Source: Burkholderia sp. WSM2230 (GTDB taxonomy: Bacteria > Pseudomonadota > Gammaproteobacteria > Burkholderiales > Burkholderiaceae). From it: a stretch of DNA of 64,000 nucleotides. Location: NCBI RefSeq assembly GCF_000472445.1, contig NZ_AXAJ01000005.1, positions 293,624 through 357,623 on the forward strand. The letters run 5' to 3'. Positions within the stretch are counted from its first letter, which is position 1. Every line of letters starts with the position of its first letter. This document shows positions 35,784 through 46,637 of this stretch, piece after piece. The position numbers and the translations under genes are program-made. Under the pieces are notes generated by a model. That model was given only the letters and a program-made list of their open reading frames with translations. It was not told the DNA's origin and did no database searches.

Positions 35784-36602
35784 TCACAAAAGCACGCGCG
35801 CAACAAAATCGAGCATGACCTCACTGAACAGCGCCGGCCTCTGCAGCGGCGCGAAGTGACTGACGCCAGCGAGTACCCGCAATTGCGCGCCGGGAATGCT
35901 GCGCGCGAGATATTCAGCGTGCTCCGGTTTGATGAACTCGTCGTGTTCGCTCTGCACGATGAGCACCGGCACGCGGATGCGCGCCAGGTCATTCGCGGCG
36001 TAATTGGGCTCGGTCCTCATCATTTCGCTCACGGCCGCAACGAAGGCGTCGAACTCTTCCGGCGTAGCGGAAAGCCGCGCATAGTCGTCACGGTGGCGGC
36101 TGAAACAGCGGTCGATCACCGGCGTCGCCACGAACTCCTTCGTGCCACTGGGATCCATGTTGCAGCCAAAGAAGAACACGCCGGCAACGCGCTCAGGCGC
36201 CATCATGGCCAGCACCATCGCCACACAAGCGCCGTCGCTCCAACCGACCAGTGCGGCTTGCTGGAGCGACAGCGTGTCCATCACAGAGAGCACGTCGGAC
36301 GCCATCAGTTCGTATTTGTACGGCTGTGCGTCGCGCGTGCTGCGGCCATGGCCCCGGCTGTCGATCACCACTACGCGGTGGCCGGCATCGAGCAGCGCTG
36401 GCACCTGATAACCCCAGTTGCCGCTATGACCGAGCCCGCCATGCAGCAGAATCACCGGCTTGCCCATGCCGTAAGACGCGTACCAGATTCGCGCGCCTGC
36501 GCGCTCGACCCAGCCAGAGTCGGTCGACGCGGGCAGCGGCGGCGCGCCCTGCGCCTCAAAATGCTCGAGCGTGTCGTCTTGCGTTTCGTGGGAAAAGGCC
36601 AT
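35784..36602 (-). CDS. Alpha/beta hydrolase
   Basis: 272 aa, ATG at 36602. Alpha/beta-hydrolase fold with oxyanion HGG (VILLHGGLGHSGNWG), nucleophile elbow GWSDGA (Ser), acid in VQSEHDEFIK and His in AGVSHFAPLQ. No signal peptide, so cytoplasmic. The general hydrolase family gives no substrate; 3-oxoadipate enol-lactonase-like or esterase activity is possible. Confidence 0.88.
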   Translation of the reverse strand: MAFSHETQDDTLEHFEAQGAPPLPASTDSGWVERAGARIWYASYGMGKPVILLHGGLGHSGNWGYQVPALLDAGHRVVVIDSRGHGRSTRDAQPYKYELMASDVLSVMDTLSLQQAALVGWSDGACVAMVLAMMAPERVAGVFFFGCNMDPSGTKEFVATPVIDRCFSRHRDDYARLSATPEEFDAFVAAVSEMMRTEPNYAANDLARIRVPVLIVQSEHDEFIKPEHAEYLARSIPGAQLRVLAGVSHFAPLQRPALFSEVMLDFVARVLL

Positions 36603-36731
36603 CGCGATTGGCTCCGTATTATCGAGTGCCGACAGGAGTCGGCATTCTGGTGGCTCATGCAGCGCAGCGGGCTGTGCAAGAGCGACGCTGCCTGAATAGA
36701 TCAGCCTGCCAGCATCGCGGCGCGCAAAGCA

Positions 36732-37043
36732 ATGAACCTACGGAATTTAGCCGGTCCCACGGCGAGACGCTTGCGGCCGGTTTTGCCGAGCAGTACGAAG
36801 TGCGGGCGCGTGAGCGGAGGCACGGCATCGCTCGCGCAAGCCGTGCAGATCGGCAATGAAGTGGAGACGCTGTATACGAACAGCATGGTGCGCTGCGAAC
36901 TGCCCGCCATTGCGGCGTTCAACTTCGTGCTCGGCGATGTGCTCGGCGGAGGCGTCGCGCGTTCGCTCGCTCTCGACGCGCACGGCAAATCGCTGAGTTC
37001 CGCGTTGATGGCGCTCGAGATCGGGGCGCCGCCGGCAGACTGA
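36732..37043 (+). pseudogene. Remnant of an AtuA-like C-terminal (ferredoxin-fold) protein
   Basis: The frame codes 103 aa. Its last 58 residues match the end of the AtuA-related small proteins found with acyl-CoA carboxylase/terpenoid genes: RCELPAIAAFNFVLGD, LGGGVARSLALDAHGKSLSS. The first 45 residues (GPTARRLRPVLPSS...) do not look like the normal N-terminus (expected HARSGDKG-type motif), and the adjoining frame also makes no sense of it. I read this as a 5'-damaged gene. No partner carboxylase or AtuA gene is nearby. Confidence 0.5.
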
Positions 37044-37078
37044 AACCCGGCACCACGGGCGGCCGCGTTCGTGGCCGG

Positions 37079-37789
37079 CTACGCTCCCGGTTGGCTCAAC
37101 TCATGCGCGCGGCGCAGCCGTTCACGGCTGTTGCTCAGATGCATGCGCATTGCCGCGCGGGCGTCGTCGGGATCCTGGCGCTCGATCGCGCGATAAATCA
37201 GCTGGTGCTCATTGAGCACGTGGCGCAGCGTTTCGATCTGATCGAGCCTGGCAATCTCGGCCGAGCCGAGACGCGTGCGTGGGCTGACGCCGCTTCCCAA
37301 CTGGCTCAGCACGTCGAAAAAATAACGATTGCCGCTTGCACGCGCGATCTGCAAATGAAACTCGACGTCATGCGCGAGCGTGTCGGTGCTGCCGCGCTCG
37401 AGCTCGGACTCGAAGCGCTCGAGCGCCGCGCGCATCTGCTTGAGGCTCTGCTCGGTGCGCCGCGCGGCTGCGAGCGCGGCCGAGGCCGCTTCGACATCGA
37501 TACGGAATTCGATAATCGCCATCACGTCGAGCATGCTCGACAGATCGGCGGCGGGCAGTTCCATGGTTTTCTCGGCGGCGGGCGCAAGCACGAAGGTGCC
37601 GATGCCGTGACGCGTTTCCACCACTTTCGCGGCCTGCAGACGGGAAATCGCTTCGCGTACGACGGAGCGGCTGACCGACAGCTGCTTCATCATCGCGACT
37701 TCGGTGGGGATGCGGTCGCCCGGTCTCAGGACGCCGCGGCGGATGTCATCGGAAAGGGTGGCCACCACTTTCTCAGTTAGGCTGCTCAT
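37079..37789 (-). CDS. GntR-family (FadR/FCD subfamily) regulator of the glucarate operon
   Basis: 236 aa. N-terminal winged helix: RRGVLRPGDRIPTEVAMMKQ, SVSRSVVREAISRLQA; C-terminal all-helical FCD domain with metal-binding residues (DVEFHLQIARASGN, NEHQLIYRAI). It is divergent from the MFS/gudD/kdgD operon, so it most likely represses it and is released by the sugar acid. Repeated palindromes (CTGACGTCAG-like) lie in the intergenic region. Confidence 0.9.
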   Translation of the reverse strand: MSSLTEKVVATLSDDIRRGVLRPGDRIPTEVAMMKQLSVSRSVVREAISRLQAAKVVETRHGIGTFVLAPAAEKTMELPAADLSSMLDVMAIIEFRIDVEAASAALAAARRTEQSLKQMRAALERFESELERGSTDTLAHDVEFHLQIARASGNRYFFDVLSQLGSGVSPRTRLGSAEIARLDQIETLRHVLNEHQLIYRAIERQDPDDARAAMRMHLSNSRERLRRAHELSQPGA

Positions 37790-38191
37790 TGCTGTGGCTG
37801 GTTGACTAATCGGCTGGAAACGCGCGCCGCGCGGGCGCGCGCGACGTCTGGTGACGTCTGGACATTAGGCATCATAGCGTCTGTCGTAGACCTTCATGAC
37901 TTGTTGAGTAGCGGCTGCGCGCAATGCGCAGCGAGACATCAGACGTCTTATTATAAATGCCGCGCTGGGCTGGCCCGCCGACTTGGGGCCGGTTCGCGCC
38001 GGGCTACGGCGCGAATACGTGTTGCAGCGGATAGGGTAAACACCACATTGGAAAGGCAGCCTTAAGGGCTGTAGACTGTCGTCAGACAACGTATCTCGTG
38101 CCGCGTGACGGGGCTGGCCATCGGCCGATCGGCATGTCAGTCGCACCTGACGTCAGACCACGGCCGCCGCAGGGCCGACATAGGAGACTCC
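37790..38191. promoter_or_regulatory. Glucarate control region with repeated operator-like motifs
   Basis: 402 nt between the divergent regulator and transporter. A GACGTCTG/CAGACGTC-type motif recurs: a direct pair at 37842-37862 (GACGTCTGGTGACGTCTGG), AGACGTCT at 37941-37948, GTCGTCAGACAAC near 38079-38090, and the perfect palindrome CTGACGTCAG at 38147-38156 just before the gudP ribosome site. These are candidate sites for the FCD regulator. Confidence 0.45.
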
Positions 38192-39523
38192 ATGAACTCT
38201 GCTCTCAGCACGGCAATCGACCCATTGTCGTCCGCCGTTTCCAAGGTGAAGCGGCATGTGTTGCCGCTTTTCCTGATCATGTTCATCGCGAACTATATCG
38301 ACCGCGTGAACATCGGCTTCGTCAACGCCCACATGAAAGCTGACTTGGGCATCGGCGCTGCCGCGTATGGCCTTGGGAGCGGCCTGTTCTTCATCGGCTA
38401 TGCGCTGTTCGAAGTGCCGTCCAACGTATTGATGCAGAAGTATGGCGCCCGCGCGTGGCTCACGCGGATCATGGGCACGTGGGGCGCAGTCGCCGCGGCC
38501 ATGGCCTTCGTTTCGAGCGAAACCTCGTTTTACGTCCTGCGGTTTCTGCTCGGCGTGGCCGAAGCCGGCTTCTTTCCGGGCGTGGTGTTCTATTTCACGC
38601 AGTGGCTGCCGCAAAAGGAGCGCGGCAAGGCCGTGGCGATTTTCCTGTCGGGCTCGGCGATCGCCTCGGTCGTGTCAGGCCCGATCACCGGCAGCCTGCT
38701 GTCCATTCGAGGGCTCGGTCTGCACGGCTGGCAATGGATGTTCCTGATCGAAGGCGGCTTTTCAATCGTGCTGTGCGCGGTGAGCTGGATGTTCCTGAAG
38801 TCGCGCATTCGCGATGCGTCGTGGCTCACGGCTGACGAGCAACGTGTTCTCGAACACGCGATTGTCGCCGAACAGGCCGAGCGCGTCGCGCATGGCGGCG
38901 CGCATCTACCGGCCATCAAACTGTTGAAGGACCCGCAGATCATGCTGTTCTGCTGCCTGTACTTTGCGATCCAGTTGACGATTTACGCAGCCACTTTCTG
39001 GCTGCCGACGATCATCCGCAAGATCGGCGGCCTTTCCGATTTCGAAGTCGGTATGCTCAACGCGATTCCCTGGCTCATCGCAATGGTCGCCATGTACTGT
39101 TTCGCGTTGCTCTCGGCGAAGTGGCGTTTCCAGCAGGCGTGGCTCGCCGTTGCACTGGTGATCGCGGCCTGCGGCCTCTTTGCATCGACGTCGGGCAATC
39201 CGGTTCTGTCGTTCGTCGCCATCTGCTTCTCCGCAATCGGCTTCAAGGCCGCGTCCTCGCTGTTCTGGCCGATTCCGCAAGGCTACCTGGACGCGCGCGT
39301 CGCTGCGGCGGTGATAGCGCTCATCAACTCCATCGGCAATCTGGGCGGCTTCTTTGCGCCCGCCACGTTCGGCTATTTGCAACAGCACACCGGTTCTATC
39401 ACCGGCGGCCTTTATGGTCTCGGCGTCGCCTCGCTGATCGCAGCAGCGGCGGCTTTCCTCGCGCGCAATCGACGCGGCGACGGCAACGCACTGCGCGACC
39501 CGCTGCAAGGCAGCGCACACTAA
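38192..39523 (+). CDS. gudP: MFS transporter, glucarate/galactarate type (ACS family)
   Basis: 443 aa from the ATG at 38192 with AGGAGA upstream. Twelve membrane helices; anion:cation symporter signature at helix 1 ([20 protein letters not shown], only part quoted) and the loop-2 pattern [14 protein letters not shown]. Imports D-glucarate, D-galactarate or a related sugar acid with protons. First gene of a three-gene operon with the two dehydratases (44 nt to gudD), which sets its likely substrate. Confidence 0.88.
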   Translation: MNSALSTAIDPLSSAVSKVKRHVLPLFLIMFIANYIDRVNIGFVNAHMKADLGIGAAAYGLGSGLFFIGYALFEVPSNVLMQKYGARAWLTRIMGTWGAVAAAMAFVSSETSFYVLRFLLGVAEAGFFPGVVFYFTQWLPQKERGKAVAIFLSGSAIASVVSGPITGSLLSIRGLGLHGWQWMFLIEGGFSIVLCAVSWMFLKSRIRDASWLTADEQRVLEHAIVAEQAERVAHGGAHLPAIKLLKDPQIMLFCCLYFAIQLTIYAATFWLPTIIRKIGGLSDFEVGMLNAIPWLIAMVAMYCFALLSAKWRFQQAWLAVALVIAACGLFASTSGNPVLSFVAICFSAIGFKAASSLFWPIPQGYLDARVAAAVIALINSIGNLGGFFAPATFGYLQQHTGSITGGLYGLGVASLIAAAAAFLARNRRGDGNALRDPLQGSAH

Positions 39524-39567
39524 TCGCTCGTCATCGTCAGGCCCACTTACTTACTGGTTCAGTTCAC

Positions 39568-40917
39568 ATGTCCACGAAACCATCGAATTCGAACGATACG
39601 CCCACCGTCACCGAATTGCGCGTCGTGCCCGTTGCGGGCCGCGACAGCATGTTGCTGAATCTGAGCGGCGCGCACGGTCCGTTCTTCACGCGCAACGTCG
39701 TGATTCTGCGCGACAGTGCCGGGCATGTCGGCGTCGGCGAAGTGCCGGGCGGCGAGAATATCCGCAAGACGATCGACGACGCGCGTCCGTTCGTCGTCGG
39801 TCAGTCGATCGGTAATTTGCAAGCTATCCTGAACAAAGTGCGCACGCAGTTTGCCGACCGCGATGCCGGCGGCCGCGGCTTGCAGACGTTCGACCTGCGC
39901 ACCACGATTCACGCAGTGACCGCGCTCGAAGCGGCGTTGCTCGATCTGCTCGGCCAGCATCTCGGCGTGCCGGTTGCGGCGCTGCTCGGCGAAGGCCAGC
40001 AACGCGACGAAGTGGAAATGCTCGGCTATCTGTTTTATATCGGCGACCGCAGCAAAACAGACCTGCCCTACGCGAGCGGTGCCGAAGGACGCGACGATTG
40101 GGATCGCGTGCGTACTGAAGAAGCGCTGACGCCGCAAGCGGTGGTTCGCCTCGCCGAAGCCGCGCAGGCGCGCTACGGCTTCAACGACTTCAAGCTGAAG
40201 GGCGGCGTGTTGTCGGGCGACGCGGAAATCGAAGCGGTAACCGCGCTCGCGGAACGCTTTCCGAATGCACGCGTGACGCTGGACCCGAACGGCGCGTGGT
40301 CGCTCGCGGAAGCCGTGCGCCTGTGCCGCGACAAGCATGATGTGCTCGCTTATGCAGAAGACCCGTGCGGCGCCGAAAACGGTTATTCGGGCCGCGAAGT
40401 CATGGCGGAATTCCGCCGCGCGACGGGATTGCCGACGGCGACCAACATGATCGCAACCGACTGGCGTCAAATGGGCCACGCGATCCAGTTGCAGTCCGTC
40501 GATATTCCGCTTGCCGATCCGCATTTCTGGACCATGCAGGGCTCGGTGCGCGTCGCGCAGATGTGCAACGACTGGGGCCTCACGTGGGGCTCGCACTCGA
40601 ACAATCACTTCGACATTTCGCTCGCAATGTTCACGCACGTCGCGGCCGCCGCGCCCGGCAAGATCACCGCCATCGACACTCACTGGATCTGGCAGGACGG
40701 CCAGCGTTTGACGCGCGAGCCGTTGCAGATTGTCGGCGGCAAGGTGAAGGTGCCGCAGAAGCCGGGCCTCGGCGTGGAACTGGATATGGACGAGATCGAG
40801 AAGGCGCATGCGCTCTATCAGCAGCACGGTCTCGGCGCCCGCGATGACGGCGTCGCCATGCAGTACCTGATTCCCAACTGGACATTCGACAACAAGCGCC
40901 CATGCCTCGTGCGCTGA
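39568..40917 (+). CDS. gudD: Glucarate dehydratase
   Basis: 449 aa, normal for GudD. ATG at 39568. Enolase-superfamily features: DFKLKGGV (KxK catalytic base), metal ligands in TLDPNGAW and [17 protein letters not shown], and catalytic His in [14 protein letters not shown]. Dehydrates D-glucarate (or L-idarate) to 5-dehydro-4-deoxy-D-glucarate. Second gene of the operon; the next gene uses its product. Confidence 0.95.
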   Translation: MSTKPSNSNDTPTVTELRVVPVAGRDSMLLNLSGAHGPFFTRNVVILRDSAGHVGVGEVPGGENIRKTIDDARPFVVGQSIGNLQAILNKVRTQFADRDAGGRGLQTFDLRTTIHAVTALEAALLDLLGQHLGVPVAALLGEGQQRDEVEMLGYLFYIGDRSKTDLPYASGAEGRDDWDRVRTEEALTPQAVVRLAEAAQARYGFNDFKLKGGVLSGDAEIEAVTALAERFPNARVTLDPNGAWSLAEAVRLCRDKHDVLAYAEDPCGAENGYSGREVMAEFRRATGLPTATNMIATDWRQMGHAIQLQSVDIPLADPHFWTMQGSVRVAQMCNDWGLTWGSHSNNHFDISLAMFTHVAAAAPGKITAIDTHWIWQDGQRLTREPLQIVGGKVKVPQKPGLGVELDMDEIEKAHALYQQHGLGARDDGVAMQYLIPNWTFDNKRPCLVR

Positions 40918-40991
40918 TGTCTTGATGCGCACAACGCGATGCAACGCGGCGCGCGCTCACTCACTTTTGACGATATTCACGCAATTCCATC

Positions 40992-41909
40992 ATGACCTCT
41001 CCGCAAGAACTGAAAGCGATCGTATCCGAAGGCCTGTTGTCCTTTCCTGTCACCGACTTTGACGCGCAAGGCGAGTTTCGCGCGGACACCTATGCACGAC
41101 GGCTCGAATGGCTCGCGCCGTATGGCGCGACCGCGCTGTTCGCGGCGGGCGGCACAGGCGAATTTTTTTCGCTGACCAGGAGCGACTACACCAGCGTGAT
41201 TCGCACGGCGACTGAAACCTGCAAGGGCAAGGTGCCGATTCTCGCGGGCGCGGGCGGCCCGACACGGGTGGCAATCGAATATGCCAAAGAAGCGCAACGC
41301 CTGGGCGCAAGCGGCGTGCTGCTGATGCCGCACTATCTGACCGAGGCTTCTCAGGAAGGCATTGCCGCGCACGTCGAACAGGTGTGCAAGGCGGTGCCGA
41401 ACATCGGCGTGATCGTGTATAACCGCGCGAATTCCAGGCTGAACGCGGATATGCTCGAACAGCTCGCGGACCGCTGCCCGAATCTGATCGGCTTCAAGGA
41501 CGGCGTGGGCGAGATCGAAGCAATGGTGACGATTCGCCGGCGGCTTGGCGACCGTTTCTCGTATCTCGGCGGCCTGCCGACCGCGGAAGTCTATGCGGCC
41601 GCGTATAAGGCGCTGGGCGTGCCGGTGTATTCGTCGGCGGTGTTCAACTTCATTCCGAAGACCGCGATGCAGTTCTACCGCGCGATTGCCGCCGACGATC
41701 ACGCGACCACGTCGCGCCTGATCGATGAATTCTTCCTGCCGTATCTGGCGATTCGCAATCGTCGTGCGGGTTACGCGGTGAGTATCGTGAAGGCGGGCGC
41801 GAAACTGGTTGGACACGACGCAGGTCCGGTTCGCGCGCCATTGACCGACCTGACCGAAGAAGAACTCGCGCAGCTCGACGCGCTCATCAGGAAGCTCGGG
41901 CCGCAGTAA
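40992..41909 (+). CDS. kdgD: 5-dehydro-4-deoxyglucarate dehydratase
   Basis: 305 aa, DHDPS/NAL superfamily. Motifs: GGTGEFFSL substrate loop, Tyr in VIVYNRAN, Schiff-base Lys in IGFKDGVGE. Converts 5-dehydro-4-deoxyglucarate to 2,5-dioxopentanoate with loss of water and CO2. The final dehydrogenase to 2-oxoglutarate is not in this window. 74 nt after gudD, same operon. Confidence 0.94.
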   Translation: MTSPQELKAIVSEGLLSFPVTDFDAQGEFRADTYARRLEWLAPYGATALFAAGGTGEFFSLTRSDYTSVIRTATETCKGKVPILAGAGGPTRVAIEYAKEAQRLGASGVLLMPHYLTEASQEGIAAHVEQVCKAVPNIGVIVYNRANSRLNADMLEQLADRCPNLIGFKDGVGEIEAMVTIRRRLGDRFSYLGGLPTAEVYAAAYKALGVPVYSSAVFNFIPKTAMQFYRAIAADDHATTSRLIDEFFLPYLAIRNRRAGYAVSIVKAGAKLVGHDAGPVRAPLTDLTEEELAQLDALIRKLGPQ

Positions 41910-41951
41910 GCAGCAGGTCCCTTGTTTCGCCGATGGCCTCGCGCTGACGCC

Positions 41952-42014
41952 GAGGCCGACGACTGAGGCCGACGACTAAGGCCGACGACTGAGGCCGACG
42001 ACTGAGGCCGGCGC
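41952..42014. repeat. 13-bp tandem repeat
   Basis: Unit GAGGCCGACGACT: four copies (41952, 41965, 41978 with one change, 41991) and a partial fifth from 42004. It sits between the convergent kdgD and DHA2 exporter genes and is non-coding. Confidence 0.9.
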
Positions 42015-42021
42015 CCGACCT

Positions 42022-43584
42022 CTAGCCGCGCCGGAACACCACGTGAGAAATCCGCTGCACGAGCAGCGCAGCGGCGAGCGCCGCGACCGCCGTCAGCCAC
42101 ACGCCAATGTGAATGGACTGCACGAGCGCATCGCGCGCGGTGTCGATCAACGCGAGTGTGTTGAGCGCTGTCGGCTTCATGTCGGCAATGAGCTTCTGAC
42201 GCGAGGCTTCGTCGATCAGAATGCGCAGATCGACGAAGCGAGGCTGCCATTGCGAGGCCGCCGGCTCACCGAGCACGCTGATGGTTCGCGTGACCACGTC
42301 GCGATAGTGGTGCTGTACGACGGTCGCCACGATGCTCGTGCCCAACATGCCGCCCACCATTCGCGTGGACTGCAGCAGCGCCGTGGTGATGCCGAAGCGC
42401 TCACGGCCCGCAATCTCCTGGCCAAACACATTCAGATTGTTGAGGATGAAGCCGAGGCCGATGCCGACTGCCGCCATCGGCAACTCGATCCATAGGTGCG
42501 GCGTGTCGGCGTTTGCGAACGCAATGCCGATGGACGCGAACAACAGCAGCCCGAAGCCGATGGAGAGAATGCGCGTCGGCTTCTTCATGTGAATCACGAT
42601 GCGTGTGTTGAGCACGCTGCCGAGCGCGATGCATGCAGCGATAGGCGTGGCCAGCAGTCCCGCCTGTTGCGGAGAGAGACCAAACCCGCCTTGCAGCAGC
42701 AGCGGCGCGAAAAAGATCAGCGAGAACATCACGAAGCCCGACAGCATGCCGAGCGTGAACAGCGTGACGAGTTGCGAGTCTTTGAAAAGATCGAGCGGAA
42801 TGATGGGATGTGTGGCGCGTTTTTCGCACACGTACAGCGCAATTGCGCCGGCCACCACGCACAGGGCCAGCGTGATGTTGCCGGCGGTCAGGCCGTCTTT
42901 CGGCACGGCTTCGATAAAAGCCTGCAGGCCGCCCAGCACCGCGGCAACGAGTCCCGCGCCGAGCCAGTCGATCTTTACCTCGCCTTCATGCGGACGCTCG
43001 AAGCTCGGCAGATGCACCCAGATGAAATAGAGCGCCGCGGCGCCGACCGGCAGATTGATCAGGAATGTGGAACGCCAGCCGAGATGCTCGCTCATCCAGC
43101 CGCCAAGCGATGGCCCCGCCGCCGTGCCGATGCCGTACGCGGCGGCCATCACCACTTGCCAGCGGACCCGGGCGCGCGGATCGGGAAACAGATCGGGGAT
43201 CGAGGCAAACGCGGTGCCCACCATCATGCCGCCGCCCACGCCTTGCAAGCCGCGCGCGATCACGAGAAACAGCATGTCGTTGGCGATGCCGCAGAGCACG
43301 GAGGCCACCGTAAACGTGATGACCGCAGCAATCACGAAGCGCTTGCGGCCGAAGTAATCGCCAAGCCGGCCGAATACGGGTACCGTCACCACTGAAGCCA
43401 GCAGATAAGCGCTCGCAATCCACGCGTAATACTCGAAGCCGTGCAGTTCCGCCACGATGGAAGGCAGCGCCGTGCTGACCACCGTCTGATCGAGCGCGAC
43501 CAGCATGTTGACGAGACCGATGCCGAGCATCGCGAAGAGGGCGTTGCGAAAAGGCAGCGCGGCAGCAGCGGCAGGGGAAGTCAC
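42022..43584 (-). CDS. DHA2-family (EmrB/QacA) MFS drug exporter
   Basis: 520 aa, GTG start at 43584. Fourteen predicted helices. Motif D1 in helix 1 (LVALDQTVVSTALPSI), motif A GRLGDYFGRKR, and motif C region YGIGTAAGPSLGG. Proton-driven export of drugs or metabolites across the inner membrane. No adaptor (EmrA) or OMP gene is adjacent, so it may work alone like QacA. Substrate unknown. Confidence 0.9.
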   Translation of the reverse strand: MTSPAAAAALPFRNALFAMLGIGLVNMLVALDQTVVSTALPSIVAELHGFEYYAWIASAYLLASVVTVPVFGRLGDYFGRKRFVIAAVITFTVASVLCGIANDMLFLVIARGLQGVGGGMMVGTAFASIPDLFPDPRARVRWQVVMAAAYGIGTAAGPSLGGWMSEHLGWRSTFLINLPVGAAALYFIWVHLPSFERPHEGEVKIDWLGAGLVAAVLGGLQAFIEAVPKDGLTAGNITLALCVVAGAIALYVCEKRATHPIIPLDLFKDSQLVTLFTLGMLSGFVMFSLIFFAPLLLQGGFGLSPQQAGLLATPIAACIALGSVLNTRIVIHMKKPTRILSIGFGLLLFASIGIAFANADTPHLWIELPMAAVGIGLGFILNNLNVFGQEIAGRERFGITTALLQSTRMVGGMLGTSIVATVVQHHYRDVVTRTISVLGEPAASQWQPRFVDLRILIDEASRQKLIADMKPTALNTLALIDTARDALVQSIHIGVWLTAVAALAAALLVQRISHVVFRRG

Positions 43585-43787
43585 GGATCTTGGCAGGATA
43601 GCGATTGATGGTGAAGCGCCGGCTGGCGCAGCGGGGTCTCACAAGCCGGAGCCGGAGTTGTCTGACCACTGGCGCATTATACGGGTTTGCCCTTAGTCGA
43701 AACTATTGATGTGCGTTTTATGCCGGACAAACGCGTGCGCGCGGAGTGGATCCGCAGTGCGCGCACGCGGTCCGGCTGGGCAATGCG

Positions 43788-44465
43788 TTAGTGGTTGGCC
43801 CACCACTCGGTTGCTTTTTGCTTATCCCACGCCGGCAGGACTTCGCGCTCAATCGACGCATTGGTCAGCGCCGGGAAGTCCTTTTTGAATTCGGTCACGT
43901 CATGATCGAACTGGTCGCTCACGCTGATGTCCCAGGTGCCGCCGCTAAAACCGGTTGCTGCCTGGTCGATCAGGGGAATAACGGGGCCGGCGCGCAATTC
44001 ACCATCTTTACGCTCGACCACCGTGGCGTCGATATGGCCGAGATAAACAATCGAATTCGGTTTGATTTCCACGGTTTCGTGAAGCGGCGTAAAGAACATG
44101 CCATGGAACGGGAATATGCCGCTTTGGCCGGTGATACCGCGCATCACATATTTTCCGGGAGCAAGCGGGAGCCGGACGAAATAATGATTGCCGGTGTCGC
44201 TCGTCGTGGTCGCCTGATCGTCGAACTTGAAGTTGAGGCGGTCCGAGCGGCTGTCCGCGGCGCCTCGCTCCATGTGAACGACGATGGGACTCGGCTGATA
44301 GCTCGTGTGATAGGCGTTCCTGAGCGTCACAGTCATTAATGCGTAGGAGTTCTTCGTCGTGTCGACGGAGCTCATGGCAGTGGTCGGCGACATCGGCGCA
44401 ACAGTTGCGCACCCCGTGGTCAGCAAGGTACCAGCAATAGCGAAAGTGGCGAAAAGCTTATTCAT
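43788..44465 (-). CDS. Exported lipoprotein, unknown function
   Basis: 225 aa. Signal peptide with lipobox (FAIAGTLLTTGC). Mature part is mixed beta: HYFVRLPLAPGKYVMRGITG and FTPLHETVEIKPNSIVYLGHIDATV, a pattern seen in small carbohydrate/peptidoglycan-associated envelope lipoproteins. Family not recognised with certainty. Stands alone, next to a region without genes. Confidence 0.75.
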   Translation of the reverse strand: MNKLFATFAIAGTLLTTGCATVAPMSPTTAMSSVDTTKNSYALMTVTLRNAYHTSYQPSPIVVHMERGAADSRSDRLNFKFDDQATTTSDTGNHYFVRLPLAPGKYVMRGITGQSGIFPFHGMFFTPLHETVEIKPNSIVYLGHIDATVVERKDGELRAGPVIPLIDQAATGFSGGTWDISVSDQFDHDVTEFKKDFPALTNASIEREVLPAWDKQKATEWWANH

Positions 44466-44840
44466 TTCGAGTAGAGGGAGAAATATTTGGAGTATTTATG
44501 TGCGCCCGCCGCAAATTGCGTGATGAGCGAACCGTCGGTCTTTCAATATGCGGCGCGAATGAATTCATACCCGTCGCATGCCATGTAAACGACAGCGCTT
44601 CATGAAACTTAAGGGTGCGCTTCATACGAAAACGTGAGCCGGCGCCCTTTATCACGGCCATCAAATCCGCATTTTCAAACGCGGCCAAGGCGGGAAAGGG
44701 TTTGTCTCTACGCAGGCAGCTCTCGTCGCTGCCGATAAACAGATCAAGTGGTCGTGTGGCGCGACGGCCAAGTTTGAATCTTCGGCGGATCACGCAGCCG
44801 TTTACCGACTTCCTTCGACTGGACGAACAGGGGCGCGAGC
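44466..44840. other. Intergenic region between lipoprotein and chemoreceptor genes
   Basis: 375 nt between divergent genes. No convincing small gene, repeat or near-consensus promoter was found. Confidence 0.35.
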
Positions 44841-46475
44841 ATGCATCGATTGAATTTCAAGCAGAAGCTCTGGTTGCCGCTCGTCGTCAGCCTGCTGGCG
44901 CTCCTCGCCGTGTCGGTGTCGGCGGCGTGGCTGTCGCGCGAGACGCGCATCGAAGAACGCAAGCACGACCTCGTGAACGTCGGCCACGTCGGGCTCAGCA
45001 TCGTCAAGCAGTATGCGGCGCTTGCGGCGAGCGGCGCGCTTAGCGAGGCGGACGCGCGCAAGCAGGCGCTCGAGCGTCTGCGCGACGTACGCTACGGCGA
45101 GGACGGCTACTTCCTCGTGCTCGATTCGAAGCCGCGCATGATCATGCACGCGATGAAGCCCGCGACGAACGGCAACGACCTCGCGGGCGTCGAGGATGCC
45201 GACGGCCGTCATCATTACGTGACCTTCGCGACGGTGGCGCAGGCGCCGGAGGGCGGCTTCGTCGACTATGTGTTCCCGCACCCCGGCAATCCGCCGTCCG
45301 CCGCGGTCGGCAAGATCGGTTACGTCGTGCGCTACGCGCCGTGGGACTGGATCATCGCGACGGGGGCGTATGTCGACGATATCGACGCCGCGTTCCAGCA
45401 GTCGCTGTATGTGCTCGGCGCTGTGGTCGGCGCCGTTGCGCTGCTGCTGTGTGCGCTCGTCGCGTTCACCAATCGCAGCATTCAACGCACGATTGGCGGC
45501 GACCCGACGTACGCCGCGCAGGTCGCCGGTGAAATCTCCCGGGGCAATCTCGTCATTCCGATCGAGCTACGTTCAGGCGACGAATCGAGTCTTCTGCACA
45601 CCATGCGGCAAATGCGCGACGCGCTTGCGAGCACAATCGCGCAGATCAGCGGCGCGGCGGACAAAGTGGCGACCGGCGCGCGCGAGATTGCCGCGGGCAA
45701 TACAGACCTGTCCGCGCGTACCGAGAGCCAGGCCGCTTCTTTGGAAGAAACCGCGGCCAGCATGGAGGAGATGACGGCGATGGTCCGGCAAACCTCCGAG
45801 AGCGCGCAAACGGCGAGCCAGTTGACGGCGAGCGCCGAGCAGATCGTCACCAATGGCGGGCAGATGGCGGCGGAAGCGGTCTCGACGATGCGGGAGATAT
45901 CGGCGGAATCGCACAAGATGGTGGAGATCATTTCGGTGATCGAAGGCATTGCGTTTCAGACCAATATTCTGGCGCTGAACGCGGCCGTCGAAGCGGCTCG
46001 CGCAGGCGAAGAAGGGCGCGGCTTCGCCGTGGTGGCCGGCGAGGTGCGCACGCTCGCGCAGCGCAGCGCCTCGGCGGCGAAAGAAATCCGCACGCTGATC
46101 AGCCGTGCGGTGGGGCGCGTAGAGAACGGCGTCGAACTCGTCGACAAGACCGGCACTACGATTCAGGCGGCGAGCGAGGCGATTGCGAAACTGTCGGGCG
46201 TGATGCGCGATATCGCGGCGGCTGCCGCGGAGCAGAGCGCCGGCATCGATCAGGTCGGCGACGCGGTCTCGCAGATGGACAGCGTCACGCAACAGAACGC
46301 CGCGCTGGTCGAGCAGGCCGCCGCGGTAGCGCAGACCTTGACAGAACAGGCGCGGCTGCTGGAAGCGTCGATTCACACGTTCCAGGTGCAGGCCGATGCG
46401 CGTGAGGCCGGGGTCGCGGTGGGACGTTCGGGCAACAACAGTTGGGCGGCCTCCTCCCGACTGCAGGCTTCGTAA
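44841..46475 (+). CDS. Methyl-accepting chemotaxis protein with single-Cache sensor
   Basis: 544 aa. N-terminal helix ([21 protein letters not shown]) and second helix (about 190-212) bracket a periplasmic sCache-like sensor with [22 protein letters not shown] (quoted in part: [10 protein letters not shown]) and [23 protein letters not shown]-like segment leads to the signalling hairpin, tip [22 protein letters not shown] (part quoted: [17 protein letters not shown]). Binds small organic acids or similar and signals to CheA/CheW. No pentapeptide CheR tether at the C-terminus. Stands alone. Confidence 0.93.
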   Translation: MHRLNFKQKLWLPLVVSLLALLAVSVSAAWLSRETRIEERKHDLVNVGHVGLSIVKQYAALAASGALSEADARKQALERLRDVRYGEDGYFLVLDSKPRMIMHAMKPATNGNDLAGVEDADGRHHYVTFATVAQAPEGGFVDYVFPHPGNPPSAAVGKIGYVVRYAPWDWIIATGAYVDDIDAAFQQSLYVLGAVVGAVALLLCALVAFTNRSIQRTIGGDPTYAAQVAGEISRGNLVIPIELRSGDESSLLHTMRQMRDALASTIAQISGAADKVATGAREIAAGNTDLSARTESQAASLEETAASMEEMTAMVRQTSESAQTASQLTASAEQIVTNGGQMAAEAVSTMREISAESHKMVEIISVIEGIAFQTNILALNAAVEAARAGEEGRGFAVVAGEVRTLAQRSASAAKEIRTLISRAVGRVENGVELVDKTGTTIQAASEAIAKLSGVMRDIAAAAAEQSAGIDQVGDAVSQMDSVTQQNAALVEQAAAVAQTLTEQARLLEASIHTFQVQADAREAGVAVGRSGNNSWAASSRLQAS

Positions 46476-46637
46476 CGGACAAAGCGGTATGGCGACTCGC
46501 GTTGCGGCGACAGCCAGGTCCATGCAGTGGCGCCCCCTCGCGCGGCTATGCTACGGTTTGACCAGTGGGCGCCAGCGTGCTTCAGCCGCACACTGCAAGA
46601 GCTGTCCAATCGCCGATCCTCGACCCGGAGCCCCCGC

